Shown here: piece by piece, positions 54,834 through 64,000 of the stretch
How positions within the stretch are numbered: the stretch's first letter is position 1
Layout: each line of letters starts with the position of its first letter
Origin: Mixta intestinalis
Lineage (GTDB): Bacteria > Pseudomonadota > Gammaproteobacteria > Enterobacterales > Enterobacteriaceae
Length of the DNA: 64,000 nucleotides
Reading direction: 5' to 3'
Assembly: GCF_009914055.1 (NCBI RefSeq)
Contig: NZ_CP028271.1
Location: 3,410,001-3,474,000 of the forward strand
Made by a program: the position numbers and the translations under genes
The notes under the pieces: model-generated
The model's database searches: none
What the model saw: the letters and a program-made list of their open reading frames with translations, nothing else
What the model was told of the DNA's origin: nothing

Positions 54834-57389
54834 TTAATAAACCTGAAAGCGCTGCGGGTAATCGCTATTACTTTCCGGCGCGTTAGCGCAGAGCTGGGTA
54901 AGCGTCTGGCTGCGGAACGGAATCACCTGGGTACGATCGTCTACTTTTACCAGCTGATAGAACTGCGGCAGATTAAAGTTAACGAAGCTGGAGCCGTAGG
55001 TAAACCGATCGTGCGAGGAGGAATAGAAGCGGCTGACGTCACGCACCAGCTCCTCTTTACTGCCTTCGCAGTGATGATAAACCTCGATGCGGTTAGCCTC
55101 ATCGAGAATATAGATGTTAAAGCCGCTGTCTTTGTTGGTATCTTCAAAGAAAAACTGAATGATCCCTTCGCTGGCGTAGCCGTTTACCACCGGCGGCAGC
55201 TGTACCTGCTCGGTCTCAACTTTAATCGACAGCCCGTGCAACTTGTTATTCGAGATCGCGCCGTAAAACTCCACCGCGTTTTCCAGCTTCTGCACCGAAA
55301 CGCCAAGACGTTCAAAAAACAGTCCCCAGGTTTGTCCGGCAACCCGTAGCGCTTTAAAACGGCCCGGCTCCTGGCGTGTACTGGAGAGACGCAGCTCAAT
55401 ACATTCGGAAACCAGCTGCTGTACGCGCGTACGGATCAGGCCACGCAGATGCTGGCTGTAGCAGAACACTTCCACCGCATCGGGCGGTGCCGCATCCTGA
55501 TGCATCTTGCCAAGAATAGTTTTCAACGCTTCCAGCATCGCCTGCTCACCGTTGAAATGCAGCGTACGCACTTCATTCCACGAGTTGCGATAGAGTAAAT
55601 CCACGCTGCCGATCAGACACTGCTGCTGTTGCCCAAAGCTGAAAACATCCAGCTTACGGAAATCAAAATGGACCACCTGATTGCGGAAAGCCGCCGTTGG
55701 GTCATATTCCAGGTTCACAATCAGCGCCAGATGGCGGATTTCACAGGGGCTGTAGAGCGCTTTCGCCGTCGGCGCAGGCAGACGCAGCGGAAAATGATGA
55801 GAGACATCCGCAACCAGCTCCTGCAAGCGCGCCAGATCGCACAGCTCATTGCCTTTAATATGCAGCTGGGTTCGATCTGTCATCAGGCCGTTAAACCATG
55901 CCCAGGCCACCAGCTTATTCAGGTAGCGGTTATACTCCAGCGGCTGATGGCTGATAATCGAATTCATATCCGGTGCCTGGTTATACAGATACCAGCCTGC
56001 CCGGTTAGCGCGCCCTGCCGGAACATGAATAAAGGTAAGATGCGGCTCCGAAAGATCGGGCGAAATCTGCGGGTTAACCAGCGTGACCTTACCGGGCAGC
56101 GCCTCAAAAGCGGCATACAGCTTACGCGTCAGCACGCCGATATCCTGCGGACTGGCGCTGACGCTTAAGTTGTTACGACGGGCGAAACGAATCAGGTTGC
56201 GATAGCTCTGCATCATCGCATCCAGCAATTCATTATGCGCTTCGCGCACGCGTTCGATTTTCCAGTCGGCGCGACTGTCGAGAATGGCAAGACGCGCCTC
56301 GTCCCAGCCCCACTCGTTAACCAACTGAGCCAGAATTTCCCGACGCCAGCCAGAGCGCGGCGGATTTTCATCCTGCGACAGTTTTTCGCATACCTTCAGG
56401 TAAAAGCAGCGGCGTACCAGATCGAGCCGCGCATGATCGTCGATGCTGATCAGGTATTGCGTTACGCGTTCCAGCATCATGCAGTAGGCATCAAGACCAA
56501 AGGAAACGATCTCACCATCGTGCAGGCGCTGTTTAATATCCATTGCCAGCAGGCGCGTGCGCGGATATTCCCACGAATAGGCTTCCAGCAGCAGCGTTTT
56601 CAGCACCGCCTTGTAAGGTGAATCGATGCTTTTATAAAGCTGCCACAGGCTGGCACCAAAATACTCTTCGGCAGAAAGAGTGCTGAGTCCGCCTAAATCG
56701 AGCCATTCGTTCGGCGTCAGTACGCCCTGCGCATACAGCGACATCACGTAGTCGTCGTAATGCTCTTCTTCCTCGCCCGGCACCATATTCCACAGAATAC
56801 GTTTGCCCGCCATGCGGACCGCCGTGCGGTAAAACTCATCCAGCAGCAGGATGTGCTGAGTGGAACCGCAGTCTTCACCACCGAGGCTGCCGCTTTCATT
56901 GTGACGGAAACGGTTTTCGTCGATCAGGAAGAAGCTAACCTCAACGCCCATTGCCGCACACCAGATTTGCAGCAACTGACATTTTTTCTGAAGTGCCAGA
57001 CGCTCCTCGCCATCCAGCCATGACTGATGACAGACCCAAATGTCAAGATCGGAAGTGCTATTCTGTCCTACTGAAGAGGTACTCCCCATGGAGTAGACGC
57101 CCGTAATCGGCATTTCTCCTTTTGGCGGTAAAGCAACCAATTGGCCCGATTTATGCTCAATATCAGAAAGGTAGCGCTGCTGATTTTCATCAGACGTGTA
57201 GAAGCTGATGCCGTAAGGAACATTACCTTCAAGGTAGCCCGGCATCAGCGGATGATGATGATGTAGTAAGGTTGGCAGCAGACTGTATACCTGCTGGAAA
57301 GCAGGTCCCATAGCGGCCAGCGCGCGATCGACACGCAGCTGGTTAATGGCATCCAGTCTCTGTTTCAGTGTCTCAATGTAGAGGTACAA
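54834..57389 (-). CDS. cyaA: Class I adenylate cyclase
   Basis: CyaA makes cAMP from ATP and is controlled by phosphorylated EIIA-Glc. The 851-residue protein starts at TTG 57389 as in E. coli; the frame is open 35 codons upstream through the CRP site and is not coding there. The N-terminal nucleotidyltransferase site is [19 protein letters not shown] (GS and DxD), and the C-terminal half is the glucose-responsive regulatory region with [19 protein letters not shown]. It is divergent from hemC. Confidence 0.97.
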   Translation of the reverse strand: MYLYIETLKQRLDAINQLRVDRALAAMGPAFQQVYSLLPTLLHHHHPLMPGYLEGNVPYGISFYTSDENQQRYLSDIEHKSGQLVALPPKGEMPITGVYSMGSTSSVGQNSTSDLDIWVCHQSWLDGEERLALQKKCQLLQIWCAAMGVEVSFFLIDENRFRHNESGSLGGEDCGSTQHILLLDEFYRTAVRMAGKRILWNMVPGEEEEHYDDYVMSLYAQGVLTPNEWLDLGGLSTLSAEEYFGASLWQLYKSIDSPYKAVLKTLLLEAYSWEYPRTRLLAMDIKQRLHDGEIVSFGLDAYCMMLERVTQYLISIDDHARLDLVRRCFYLKVCEKLSQDENPPRSGWRREILAQLVNEWGWDEARLAILDSRADWKIERVREAHNELLDAMMQSYRNLIRFARRNNLSVSASPQDIGVLTRKLYAAFEALPGKVTLVNPQISPDLSEPHLTFIHVPAGRANRAGWYLYNQAPDMNSIISHQPLEYNRYLNKLVAWAWFNGLMTDRTQLHIKGNELCDLARLQELVADVSHHFPLRLPAPTAKALYSPCEIRHLALIVNLEYDPTAAFRNQVVHFDFRKLDVFSFGQQQQCLIGSVDLLYRNSWNEVRTLHFNGEQAMLEALKTILGKMHQDAAPPDAVEVFCYSQHLRGLIRTRVQQLVSECIELRLSSTRQEPGRFKALRVAGQTWGLFFERLGVSVQKLENAVEFYGAISNNKLHGLSIKVETEQVQLPPVVNGYASEGIIQFFFEDTNKDSGFNIYILDEANRIEVYHHCEGSKEELVRDVSRFYSSSHDRFTYGSSFVNFNLPQFYQLVKVDDRTQVIPFRSQTLTQLCANAPESNSDYPQRFQVY

Positions 57390-57482
57390 GACGTCTCGCC
57401 TGATTATCCCAGTGCTTACAAATAACCCTATTTCCTGGATCTGCCGCTTGGTATGAAAAATTTTCAGGCAGATTACTGCTGG

Positions 57483-57504
57483 AAACGTGATCAATTTAAC
57501 ACTT
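57483..57504 (-). promoter_or_regulatory. CRP site of cyaA
   Basis: AAGTGTTAAATTGATCACGTTT on the cyaA strand, as at the E. coli cyaA P2 promoter where cAMP-CRP represses. Centre is about 104 bp upstream of the start codon. Confidence 0.8.
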
Positions 57505-57677
57505 GGCTGGTTGACCGTAAAGAAAGTTGCGCTACTTAACAGTTTAGCACGCTTTATCCACCGATTGACCTGGCCTCTCCCTTCTACGCTTTTCCTTCCC
57601 GTTCAAAATCGCGGTAACTGACAGCCTTCCCGTATCAATGATAGGATAATCAGTGAACGATCAAAACGGTATCAAGC

Positions 57678-58619
57678 ATGTTAGACAAAATTTTAAGAAT
57701 TGCCACCAGGCAAAGCCCGCTCGCTTTATGGCAGGCACAATATGTTCAGCAGCGTCTGATGGCCTGTCATCCGGGCCTGCGCGTAGAGCTGGTGCCGATG
57801 GTAACGCGCGGCGATATTATTCTTGATACGCCGTTAGCGAAAGTGGGTGGTAAAGGGTTATTCGTCAAAGAGCTGGAACTGGCGATGCTGGAAAACCGTG
57901 CTGATATCGCGGTGCATTCAATGAAGGATGTGCCGGTAGAATTCCCTGAGGGGCTGGGGCTGGTTGCGATTTGCGAACGCGACGATCCGCTGGACGCCTT
58001 TGTCTCAAATCGTTATGCCACGCTGGACGAGCTGCCGCAGGGTGCGGTCGTTGGTACTTCCAGCCTGCGTCGACAGTGCCAGCTGGCCGCATTGCGTCCC
58101 GATCTGGTGATTCGCTCGCTGCGCGGTAATGTTGGTACGCGCCTGTCGAAGCTGGATGCCGGCGAGTACGACGCCATTATCCTTGCTGCCGCTGGTCTTA
58201 AGCGCCTCGGCCTGCAGGATCGCATCCGCTACGCCATTCCCGCAGAGGTTTCGCTGCCTGCGGTTGGGCAGGGTGCGGTTGGCATTGAATGCCGCCTCGA
58301 CGATGAACAAACCATTATGTTGCTGGCGGCATTAAATGATGACGATACCGCAACGCGCGTAAAAGCAGAGCGTGCGATGAACACGCGGCTGGAAGGGGGT
58401 TGCCAGGTGCCCATCGGCAGCTATGCAGTATTGGAGGGCGACGATATCTGGCTACGCGGCCTGGTCGGTTCACCAGACGGCGTTTCTATGATTCGCGGCG
58501 AACGACGCGGCCCGCGCCATCAGGCGGAGCAGCTGGGTACGTCACTGGCAGAAGAGTTGCTGAGTAACGGCGCGCGTGAAATCCTGCAGGACGTTTATCA
58601 GGGGAACCCACCGAAATGA
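57678..58619 (+). CDS. hemC: Hydroxymethylbilane synthase (porphobilinogen deaminase)
   Basis: HemC polymerises four porphobilinogens to hydroxymethylbilane. The 313-residue length matches E. coli. It has [14 protein letters not shown] at the N-terminus, [11 protein letters not shown] and the dipyrromethane-binding Cys in [10 protein letters not shown] near residue 242. It overlaps hemD by ATGA, the first gene of the hemCDXY operon, and is divergent from cyaA. Confidence 0.97.
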   Translation: MLDKILRIATRQSPLALWQAQYVQQRLMACHPGLRVELVPMVTRGDIILDTPLAKVGGKGLFVKELELAMLENRADIAVHSMKDVPVEFPEGLGLVAICERDDPLDAFVSNRYATLDELPQGAVVGTSSLRRQCQLAALRPDLVIRSLRGNVGTRLSKLDAGEYDAIILAAAGLKRLGLQDRIRYAIPAEVSLPAVGQGAVGIECRLDDEQTIMLLAALNDDDTATRVKAERAMNTRLEGGCQVPIGSYAVLEGDDIWLRGLVGSPDGVSMIRGERRGPRHQAEQLGTSLAEELLSNGAREILQDVYQGNPPK

Positions 58620-59356
58620 GCATTCTCGTCACCCGCCCTTCTCCCGCAGGCGTTGAGCTGGTGACACGTCTGTGCGCGCTGGGCCATAGCGCATGGAGCT
58701 TTCCTCTGATTGAATTTACGCCGGGGCGCGAGCTGGCGCAGCTGGCAACACAGCTTGCGGCACTGGCACCGGGCGATCTGGTTTTTGCGCTTTCTCAGCA
58801 CGCCGTCGAATATGCGCAACCCTGCCTGCATCGGGCAGGGCTAAGCTGGCCCGCTGCGCTAAACTACTATGCTATAGGACGCAGCACCGCGCTGGCGTTA
58901 CACAGCGTTAGCGGTTTATCGGTAGCCTGGCCGCACGAACGCGAAACCAGCGAAATGCTGCTTCAGCTGCCAACATTGCGCCGTCTGAAAGGAAAGCGGG
59001 CGTTGATCCTGCGAGGCAACGGCGGACGCGAGCTGTTGGGCGAAACGCTGGTGCAGCGTGGCGCAGAGGTTCGCTTCCTTGAATGCTATCAGCGTTGTGA
59101 GAAATATTATCACGGACCCAGCGAAGGAAAGCGCTGGCGCGACCGCGCTATTGATACGCTGGTAGTAACCAGCGGTGAAATGCTACAACAACTTTATCAG
59201 CTGTTTCCTGCGATCGATCGCGAGGAGTGGCTGTTGCGCTGTCGGCTGATTGTCGTCAGCGAACGTTTGGCTACCCTGGCCAGGGAACTTGGCTGGAAAC
59301 GTATCACGGTAGCTGATGGTGCTGATAACGACGCGCTGGTGCGCGCGTTACAATAA
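58616..59356 (+). CDS. hemD: Uroporphyrinogen-III synthase
   Basis: HemD cyclises hydroxymethylbilane with inversion of ring D to uroporphyrinogen III. The 246-residue protein is poorly conserved in general, but starts [16 protein letters not shown] and keeps [17 protein letters not shown]. Its position, coupled to hemC by a 4-bp overlap, confirms the assignment. Confidence 0.95.
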   Translation: MSILVTRPSPAGVELVTRLCALGHSAWSFPLIEFTPGRELAQLATQLAALAPGDLVFALSQHAVEYAQPCLHRAGLSWPAALNYYAIGRSTALALHSVSGLSVAWPHERETSEMLLQLPTLRRLKGKRALILRGNGGRELLGETLVQRGAEVRFLECYQRCEKYYHGPSEGKRWRDRAIDTLVVTSGEMLQQLYQLFPAIDREEWLLRCRLIVVSERLATLARELGWKRITVADGADNDALVRALQ

Positions 59357-59379
59357 ACTTGAAAATGGGATGTGCCACA

Positions 59380-60516
59380 ATGACGGAACAAAAAGATTCC
59401 TCCGCTATGGTTGAAGAAACCACTTCCGCGGCAGAAACAAAAAAACCGCCTGTTAAAAAGCCCCCGCGTAAATCAGGCCAGACCGGCACCGCTCTCAGTG
59501 CGCTGGCGATTGTTATCGCCCTGGCGGTCGGTGCCGGGTTATGGGTCAATACGCATCATCAGGCACAACAGCAGGCTGAAGCCAACCAGGCATTAAGCGA
59601 GCAGCTAACTACACTACAACAGCAAAATGAACGTGAAAAAACACAGCTGGAGCAGCGTCTCAGCGCGCAAATCAACGAATTAAAAACGGCGCAGCAACAG
59701 CAGAACGCGCTGGCTCAGCAGCTGGATGAACTGAAAGAAAAAGTCGCCGCTATTTCCGGCAACGATGCACGTACCTGGCTACTGGCTCAGGCCGACTATC
59801 TGGTTAAGCTGGCAGGCCGTAAGCTGTGGAGCGATCAGGACGTAACCACTGCGGCAGCGCTGCTGAAAAGCGCGGACGCCAGTCTCGCCGATATGAACGA
59901 TCCCAGCCTGGTTCCGGTGCGCCGTGCCTTAATGCAGGATATCAGCACCCTGTCTGCCGTCAGTCAGGTGGACTACGATGGCATCATTCTGAAGCTCAAC
60001 CAGCTCTCTAACGGTGTTGATAATCTGCGTCTGGCAGATAACGACAGCGACAGCGCGCCGATGGACGCTGACAGCAATGAGCTCACCTCATCGCTACGCG
60101 AGTGGCGGCAGAACCTGGTGAAAAGCTGGCATAATTTTATGGATGATTTCATCACCATTCGCCGCCGCGATAACACCGCTGAGCCGCTATTAGCGCCTAA
60201 TCAGGATGTCTACCTGCGAGAAAATATCCGCTCGCGTCTGTTGATTGCCGCGCAGGCGGTACCGCGTCATCAGGATGAGATTTACCGTCAGTCGGTGGAT
60301 ACCGTCTCTACCTGGGTACGCGCCTGGTTTGATACCAGCGACGCCAACACAAAATCTTTCCTGGCGCAGCTTGATGATTTAAGCCAGCAGAGCATTTCCA
60401 TGGAGATCCCGGAAGCGCTGGAAAGCCAGCCGCTACTCGATAAGCTGATGCAGACGCGGGTACGTAACCTGTTGGCACAGCCCGCTGAACCGGCGCAGCC
60501 GCAGCAGGGAGAGTAA
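59380..60516 (+). CDS. hemX: HemX membrane protein
   Basis: A 378-residue single-pass inner-membrane protein with a periplasmic coiled coil, encoded in the heme operon; enzymatic role unknown. An acidic N-terminal segment is followed by a helix at about residues 40-60 ([18 protein letters not shown]), a Gln-rich coiled coil, then conserved [24 protein letters not shown] 59380 is preferred to a start 7 codons upstream by alignment with E. coli. Confidence 0.93.
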   Translation: MTEQKDSSAMVEETTSAAETKKPPVKKPPRKSGQTGTALSALAIVIALAVGAGLWVNTHHQAQQQAEANQALSEQLTTLQQQNEREKTQLEQRLSAQINELKTAQQQQNALAQQLDELKEKVAAISGNDARTWLLAQADYLVKLAGRKLWSDQDVTTAAALLKSADASLADMNDPSLVPVRRALMQDISTLSAVSQVDYDGIILKLNQLSNGVDNLRLADNDSDSAPMDADSNELTSSLREWRQNLVKSWHNFMDDFITIRRRDNTAEPLLAPNQDVYLRENIRSRLLIAAQAVPRHQDEIYRQSVDTVSTWVRAWFDTSDANTKSFLAQLDDLSQQSISMEIPEALESQPLLDKLMQTRVRNLLAQPAEPAQPQQGE

Positions 60517-60518
60517 CG

Positions 60519-61709
60519 ATGCTAAAAGTCTTTGTACTGTTTCTGCTGCTGATTGCCGGTATCGTTATCGGCCCAATGATTGCGGGCCATCAGGGCTATG
60601 TGCTGATTCAGACCGACAACTGGAATATTGAAACCAGCGTTACCGGCCTGGCGATTATTTTGATTGTGGCTCTGCTGGTGATTCTTGGCATTGAGTGGCT
60701 ACTGCGCCGTCTGTTTCACACCGGTGCCAGAACCCGCGGCTGGTTCGCCGGACGTAAGCGTAACCGCGCTCGTCGCCAGACGCATGAAGCGCTGGTGAAA
60801 CTGGCGGAAGGTGATTACCGTCAGGTAGAGAAACTCCTGTCGCGCAATGCCGACCACGCTGAGCAGCCGGTCGTAAATTACCTGCTTGCCGCAGAAGCGG
60901 CCCAGCAGCGCGGCGATGAAGCACGCGCCAATCAACATCTGGAACGCGCTTCCGAACTGGCCCAGAACGATCCGATCCCGGTAGAAATTACGCGCGTACG
61001 TATTCAGCTGGCACGCAATGAAGATCACGCGGCCCGTCACGGTATCGATCGCTTACTGGATGTCGCGCCGCGTCATCCTGAAGTGCTGCGTCTGGCAGAA
61101 CAGGCGTATGTGCGTACCGGTGCCTGGAGCGCCCTGCTCGATATCCTCCCTGCGATGGAAAAAACCCAGGTAGCGAATGAAGAGCAGGTTAGCGCACTGC
61201 GCCAGCAGGCGTGGCTTGGTCTGATGAATCAGGCAATGGCGGAACAAGGCAGCGATGGCCTGAAGCGCTGGTGGCAAAGCCAGAACCGCAAGACGCGCCA
61301 TGAAACCACCCTACAGGTAGCGATGGCGGATCACTTGATTGCCTGCGACGATCACGAAACAGCGCAGCAGATCGTGCTGGATGGGCTGAAGCGTCATTAC
61401 GATGAGCGTTTGATCCTGCTGATGCCTCGGCTGAAAACCGGTAACCCGGAACAGCTGGAAAAAGCCCTGCGCCAGCAGATTAAACAGCATGGTGCCACGC
61501 CGTTGCTACACAGCACGCTGGGGCAGCTGCTGATGAAACATGGCGAATGGCAGCAGGCAGGCGACGCGTTCAGGGAAGCGCTTAAGCAGCGTCCTGACGG
61601 TTATGATTATGCCTGGCTGGCCGATACGCTGGATCGTCTGCATCGACCGGAAGAAGCCGCGCAGATGCGGCGCGAAGGTTTACTGCTGACGTTACAGAAT
61701 AATCGTTAG
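60519..61709 (+). CDS. hemY: Heme biosynthesis protein HemY
   Basis: HemY is a 396-residue inner-membrane protein with two N-terminal transmembrane helices (about residues 1-20 and 40-62) and cytoplasmic TPR repeats; it affects late heme synthesis, mechanism unclear. Sequence matches E. coli HemY, including GPMIAGHQGYVLIQ. It follows hemX after 2 bp and ends before a strong terminator. Confidence 0.94.
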   Translation: MLKVFVLFLLLIAGIVIGPMIAGHQGYVLIQTDNWNIETSVTGLAIILIVALLVILGIEWLLRRLFHTGARTRGWFAGRKRNRARRQTHEALVKLAEGDYRQVEKLLSRNADHAEQPVVNYLLAAEAAQQRGDEARANQHLERASELAQNDPIPVEITRVRIQLARNEDHAARHGIDRLLDVAPRHPEVLRLAEQAYVRTGAWSALLDILPAMEKTQVANEEQVSALRQQAWLGLMNQAMAEQGSDGLKRWWQSQNRKTRHETTLQVAMADHLIACDDHETAQQIVLDGLKRHYDERLILLMPRLKTGNPEQLEKALRQQIKQHGATPLLHSTLGQLLMKHGEWQQAGDAFREALKQRPDGYDYAWLADTLDRLHRPEEAAQMRREGLLLTLQNNR

Positions 61710-61725
61710 CTTTAAGCATCATACA

Positions 61726-61750
61726 AAGCCGGGATCTTCCCGGCTTTTTT
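61726..61750 (+). terminator. hemCDXY terminator
   Basis: AAGCCGGGA-tct-TCCCGGCTT followed by TTTTTT, a textbook intrinsic terminator 17 bp after hemY. Confidence 0.92.
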
Positions 61751-61773
61751 ATGCGCCGCGTTCCGGTTCAGGC

Positions 61774-61974
61774 AAAAAAAAACCTGCCCACAGGGGCAGG
61801 TAGAAAATCAGGTCGGTAAGACAACCGAATTGGTACCCGACTCAACGTAGTGTCCTTATACTCCAATAAAGCGAACGATATTGGCTGGTTGGACAACAGG
61901 TACCTGAATGGCTCTGCATCATTCCGGGGTTTATGAAGCCAGAGGCGAACATAAGAAGTGGAATGAGCATCTAC
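61774..61974 (-). ncRNA. glmZ: GlmZ small regulatory RNA
   Basis: GlmZ base-pairs with glmS mRNA, with Hfq, to promote glucosamine-6-phosphate synthase translation; RapZ delivers it to RNase E and GlmY competes. The minus-strand transcript begins GTAGATGCTCATTCC as in E. coli. It keeps the first stem (CATTCC...GGAATG) and the CTTATGTTCGCC stretch. It ends in ACCTGCCC-ctgt-GGGCAGGT plus nine Ts. Length about 201 nt (207 in E. coli). Position between hemY and the argX-hisR-leuT-proM tRNA genes is also conserved. A sigma-54-type promoter lies at the start. Confidence 0.93.
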
Positions 61975-61985
61975 AGGTAGATTAT

Positions 61986-62001
61986 TGCACAAGCTGTGCC
62001 A
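61986..62001 (-). promoter_or_regulatory. Sigma-54 promoter of glmZ
   Basis: TGGCACAGCTTGTGCA on the minus strand keeps the essential GG-N10-GC (62000-61999 and 61988-61987) with one mismatch to TTGC at the -12 element. It lies 12-13 bp from the GlmZ 5' end. Confidence 0.75.
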
Positions 62002-62088
62002 AAATGACATTTACCTGAAAATATTTTTATATCCAATTGAAAATTAACCATAACTTTTAGCAAAAGCTGTTTTTTAACTTCCAGGACT

Positions 62089-62106
62089 TGTCGTAAGGAA
62101 GCAACA
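62089..62106. promoter_or_regulatory. GlrR (QseF)-type site, degenerate
   Basis: TGTC-N10-AACA, one mismatch to the TGTC-N10-GACA consensus of the response regulator GlrR. Confidence 0.5.
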
Positions 62107-62121
62107 ACCTTAAACAAACGC

Positions 62122-62139
62122 TGTCTCCATTGAGAGACA
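62122..62139. promoter_or_regulatory. GlrR (QseF)-type site
   Basis: TGTC-N10-GACA, an exact consensus match about 150 bp upstream of the glmZ start. Confidence 0.75.
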
Positions 62140-62184
62140 AAAAGCAGTCGTTCAGAAAAATACAATAAATATCATCAAGATAGA

Positions 62185-62202
62185 TGTCTTCAGTTTGCGA
62201 CA
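62185..62202. promoter_or_regulatory. GlrR (QseF)-type site
   Basis: TGTC-N10-GACA, a second exact match about 215 bp upstream of the glmZ start. Confidence 0.75.
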
Positions 62203-62359
62203 AAGGCATAAATATTTCTGTGGTGCCCTGTTGTCTTTCCGGCGGCAGCTAAAGCATTGGGGTTAAAAACTGGTAAAAAGGGGAGATTAGCGTTGCAGAC
62301 GTAAAATAAGGCAGGAAAACCAGCGAACATTGTCAGGAACAGAAGCAGAACGACAAAAA

Positions 62360-62384
62360 CAAAAAAACCTGCATTATGCAGGTT
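62360..62384 (-). terminator. tRNA operon terminator
   Basis: On the minus strand AACCTGC-ataat-GCAGGTT followed by TTTTTTTG, 8 bp past the CCA end of tRNA-Pro. Confidence 0.85.
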
Positions 62385-62391
62385 AATAAGA

Positions 62392-62468
62392 TGGTCGGCG
62401 AGAGAGGATTCGAACCTCCGACCCACTGGTCCCAAACCAGTTGCGCTACCAAGCTGCGCTACTCGCCG
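62392..62468 (-). tRNA. proM: tRNA-Pro (UGG)
   Basis: 77 nt with acceptor CGGCGAG/CTCGCCG, anticodon TGG in loop TTTGGGA and encoded CCA. Last gene of the argX-hisR-leuT-proM cluster in the E. coli order. Confidence 0.96.
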
Positions 62469-62499
62469 ACATATACCTTACTCTTTACTTACTCTTGCC

Positions 62500-62586
62500 T
62501 GGTGCGAAGAGAGGGACTTGAACCCTCACGTCCGTTAAGACACTAACACCTGAAGCTAGCGCGTCTACCAATTCCGCCACCTTCGC
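62500..62586 (-). tRNA. leuT: tRNA-Leu (CAG)
   Basis: 87 nt, class II tRNA with a long variable arm, acceptor GCGAAGG, anticodon CAG and encoded CCA. Decodes CUG, the main leucine codon of these genes. Confidence 0.96.
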
Positions 62587-62602
62587 ATGTTCCAGCAAAA
62601 GT

Positions 62603-62679
62603 TGGGGTGGCTAATGGGACTCGAACCCACGACAACTGGAATCACAATCCAGGGCTCTACCAACTGAGCTATAGCCACC
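62603..62679 (-). tRNA. hisR: tRNA-His (GUG)
   Basis: 77 nt including the encoded extra G(-1) at 62679, acceptor GTGGCTA, anticodon GTG in loop TTGTGAT and encoded CCA. Confidence 0.96.
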
Positions 62680-62743
62680 ATTACTGCTTATTTTACTACT
62701 AACGCGGTAAATGTTACCACCGCAGCTCTTGCGACCAGTTTAA

Positions 62744-62820
<77 letters not shown>

Positions 62821-62841
62821 GTAGCGCCGTTGCGGATGGGG

Positions 62842-62870
62842 ATACTACGGATTTGCGCCTGAGCTGTCCA
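62842..62870 (-). promoter_or_regulatory. tRNA operon promoter
   Basis: TGGACA (62865-62870), 17-bp spacer, TAGTAT (62842-62847), then a C-rich discriminator CCCCATCCGC typical of stringently controlled stable-RNA promoters. The upstream CTTTTTT/AAAAAAG tract may be an UP element. Confidence 0.75.
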
Positions 62871-62998
62871 GTGCTTTTTTAAGAAAAAAGTGCGTTTGAT
62901 TAGGCTTTGTGCATTCCGTCTAAACAAACGCCACTGTAGCACGCTATCTGTATAAAAACAGCGCACTCTGACGCATAAATACCTTACCGCATGCATGA

Positions 62999-63751
62999 TT
63001 AAAGCTGACCGCGATAGTAGTAACCGAGGAATTTTAGCAGCCGCAGCTGACGACGCAGGCGGCTCGGCTGGCTCAGCAGTCGATAAAGCCACTCCAGACC
63101 CAGCCGCTGCCAGACCGCTGGTGCACGCTTGACGTGCCCGGTGAATACATCATAAGTGCCGCCTACGCCCATATACAGCGCCTGTGGGCACACGGCTTTA
63201 CATGCCTGCATCAACAGTTCCTGCTTCGGCGATCCCATCGCTACCGTGACAATCTTCGCTCCGCTCGCCGCAACGCGCTGGAACAGCGCATCACGATCGC
63301 CATCGTTAAAATAGCCATGCTGCGTGCCGACAATATTAACCCGCCACTGGCGCTGCAATTTTTCTACGGTTTCTTCCATCACCTGCGGCTTACCGCCAAT
63401 CAGAAATACCGGAATCCCCTGTGCTCCCGCACGTGCCATCAGCGCTTCCCATAAATCCGCTCCCGCAATGCGTGCTACCTGCGCCTGCGGATACTTTTTA
63501 CGGATAGCCCGCACAATGCTAATTCCGTCGGGGTATTTGAACTCCGCTTCATCAATCAGCTGATGCAGGGCGGGATTGTTTTCGTAGGTCAATACTTTTT
63601 CCGCATTGATGGCAACCAGCGTACCGCTGCGTACTTCTCCGTCAGGGCACAGGTAATCCAGGCAGGCGTCCATATCGGTAAAGCCCTGCAGCGTAATGCC
63701 GCGAATCATATATTGGGGCAGGTTTGGCATAGCGTTTTTATTCATATCCAT
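62999..63751 (-). CDS. wecG: UDP-N-acetyl-D-mannosaminuronic acid transferase
   Basis: WecG adds ManNAcA to lipid I to make lipid II of enterobacterial common antigen. The 250-residue GT26-family protein keeps [39 protein letters not shown] and [21 protein letters not shown] 63751 overlaps the wzyE stop by one base; ATG 63745 is an alternative. It is the last gene of the wec cluster, before the tRNA genes, as in E. coli. Confidence 0.95.
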   Translation of the reverse strand: MDMNKNAMPNLPQYMIRGITLQGFTDMDACLDYLCPDGEVRSGTLVAINAEKVLTYENNPALHQLIDEAEFKYPDGISIVRAIRKKYPQAQVARIAGADLWEALMARAGAQGIPVFLIGGKPQVMEETVEKLQRQWRVNIVGTQHGYFNDGDRDALFQRVAASGAKIVTVAMGSPKQELLMQACKAVCPQALYMGVGGTYDVFTGHVKRAPAVWQRLGLEWLYRLLSQPSRLRRQLRLLKFLGYYYRGQL

Positions 63752-64000
63752 TACTCCGGCGACGCTGACAGCGTCTCAGAGACCAGCGCACCGCGTTGAC
63801 GCGGGCGGATTAAACCGGCGCTATCCAGCAGCCAGAAAATTAGCTTAGCGACAATGACGCAAGCGGCAAAAATCAGGCAAAAGAACACCACACGGCTGAC
63901 AAAGGCATCCAGTCCTTCACGCGCCAGCACGATGATATTAAACACCGCACCGAAACAGAAGCTCTGCATAATGGCCGATTTGTAGCGGTTCGGGTGCGCT
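63751..64000 (-). CDS. wzyE: Enterobacterial common antigen polymerase (3' end only)
   Basis: The last 82 complete codons of an integral membrane protein; the 5' part lies outside the window. The sequence runs in frame from base 64000, with [20 protein letters not shown] and a final transmembrane helix before [14 protein letters not shown]. This and the position just before wecG identify WzyE, which polymerises ECA trisaccharide repeats in the periplasm. Confidence 0.85.
   Translation of the reverse strand, partial: AHPNRYKSAIMQSFCFGAVFNIIVLAREGLDAFVSRVVFFCLIFAACVIVAKLIFWLLDSAGLIRPRQRGALVSETLSASPE

Larger units (their letters stand above)
61975..62391. other. glmZ regulatory region and spacer before tRNA-Pro
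   Basis: 417 bp without a protein gene. Holds the sigma-54 promoter and three GlrR-type sites spread over about 115 bp, an AT-rich segment at 62018-62085 that could bind IHF, and the tRNA operon terminator at its end. Confidence 0.7.

Noticed and set aside
61768..62010. 80-codon open frame on the minus strand after hemY
   Set aside because: It coincides with glmZ; the conserved RNA ends and terminator explain the region.

Overview
This window is a contiguous piece of an Enterobacterales chromosome. Almost every gene has an obvious Escherichia coli counterpart in nearly the same order: the hemG to wecG region, roughly 85-87 min on the E. coli map, plus the murB-birA-coaA block. Protein divergence, the gene content and the few accessory insertions suggest a relative outside the E. 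coli/Salmonella group, most likely Erwiniaceae (Pantoea, Erwinia or Mixta-like). That family assignment is inference; the order-level call is secure. There is no prophage, insertion sequence, transposon or CRISPR array.

Layout. 1-3500: coaA (+), then birA and murB (-). 3600-9000: a complete rRNA operon on the minus strand (P1/P2 promoters, boxA, 16S, tRNA-Glu, 23S, 5S, terminator). 9050-13030: hemG, trkH, yigZ and pepQ (-). 13170-16580: fadBA (+) behind a FadR operator. 16640-18880: fre and ubiD (-). 19229-19717: rfaH (+). 19760-27870: tatD, tatC, tatB, tatA, ubiB, ubiJ, ubiE, rmuC and udp (-). 28144-32521: dlhH (+), metE (-) and metR (+) with met boxes between metE and metR. 32620-33400: an AT-rich insert with two tandem genes for small double-glycine-leader peptides. 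33396-36613: yigM (-), an isolated glpT (+) and an Ail/OmpX-type porin gene (-). 36979-43270: yigL, pldB, rhtB, rhtC, recQ and pldA. 43451-46965: yigI, rarD, an AbrB-family transporter and corA with its long leader. 47349-53463: SOS-boxed uvrD, yigB, xerC, yigA, dapF, lptM and cyaY. 53518-54788: a two-gene uncharacterised insert. 54834-61709: cyaA, then hemC, hemD, hemX and hemY. 61774-61974: the sRNA gene glmZ with a sigma-54-type promoter. 62392-62820: tRNA-Pro, -Leu, -His and -Arg. 62999-64000: wecG and the 3' end of wzyE.

Functional themes are cofactor and envelope housekeeping: heme (hemCDXY, hemG), ubiquinone (ubiD, ubiB, ubiJ, ubiE), fatty-acid oxidation (fadBA), Tat export, methionine (metE, metR), cAMP signalling (cyaA), chromosome maintenance (recQ, uvrD, xerC, rmuC), amino-sugar control (glmZ) and enterobacterial common antigen (wecG, wzyE).

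Most interesting are: (1) the duplicated peptide genes between metR and yigM, each with its own matching promoter and 5'-terminal hairpin and encoding 82-residue proteins with a GA-type double-glycine leader and a GxxxGxxxG motif; (2) the uncharacterised gene pair splitting cyaY from cyaA; (3) an rRNA operon whose upstream flank is that of E. coli rrnA but whose downstream flank and spacer tRNA are those of rrnB, a rearrangement scar; (4) glmZ with a sigma-54 promoter and three GlrR-type sites; and (5) an orphan glpT far from glpQ and glpABC. Comparisons with E. coli are from memory of its genes and map; no database search was run.
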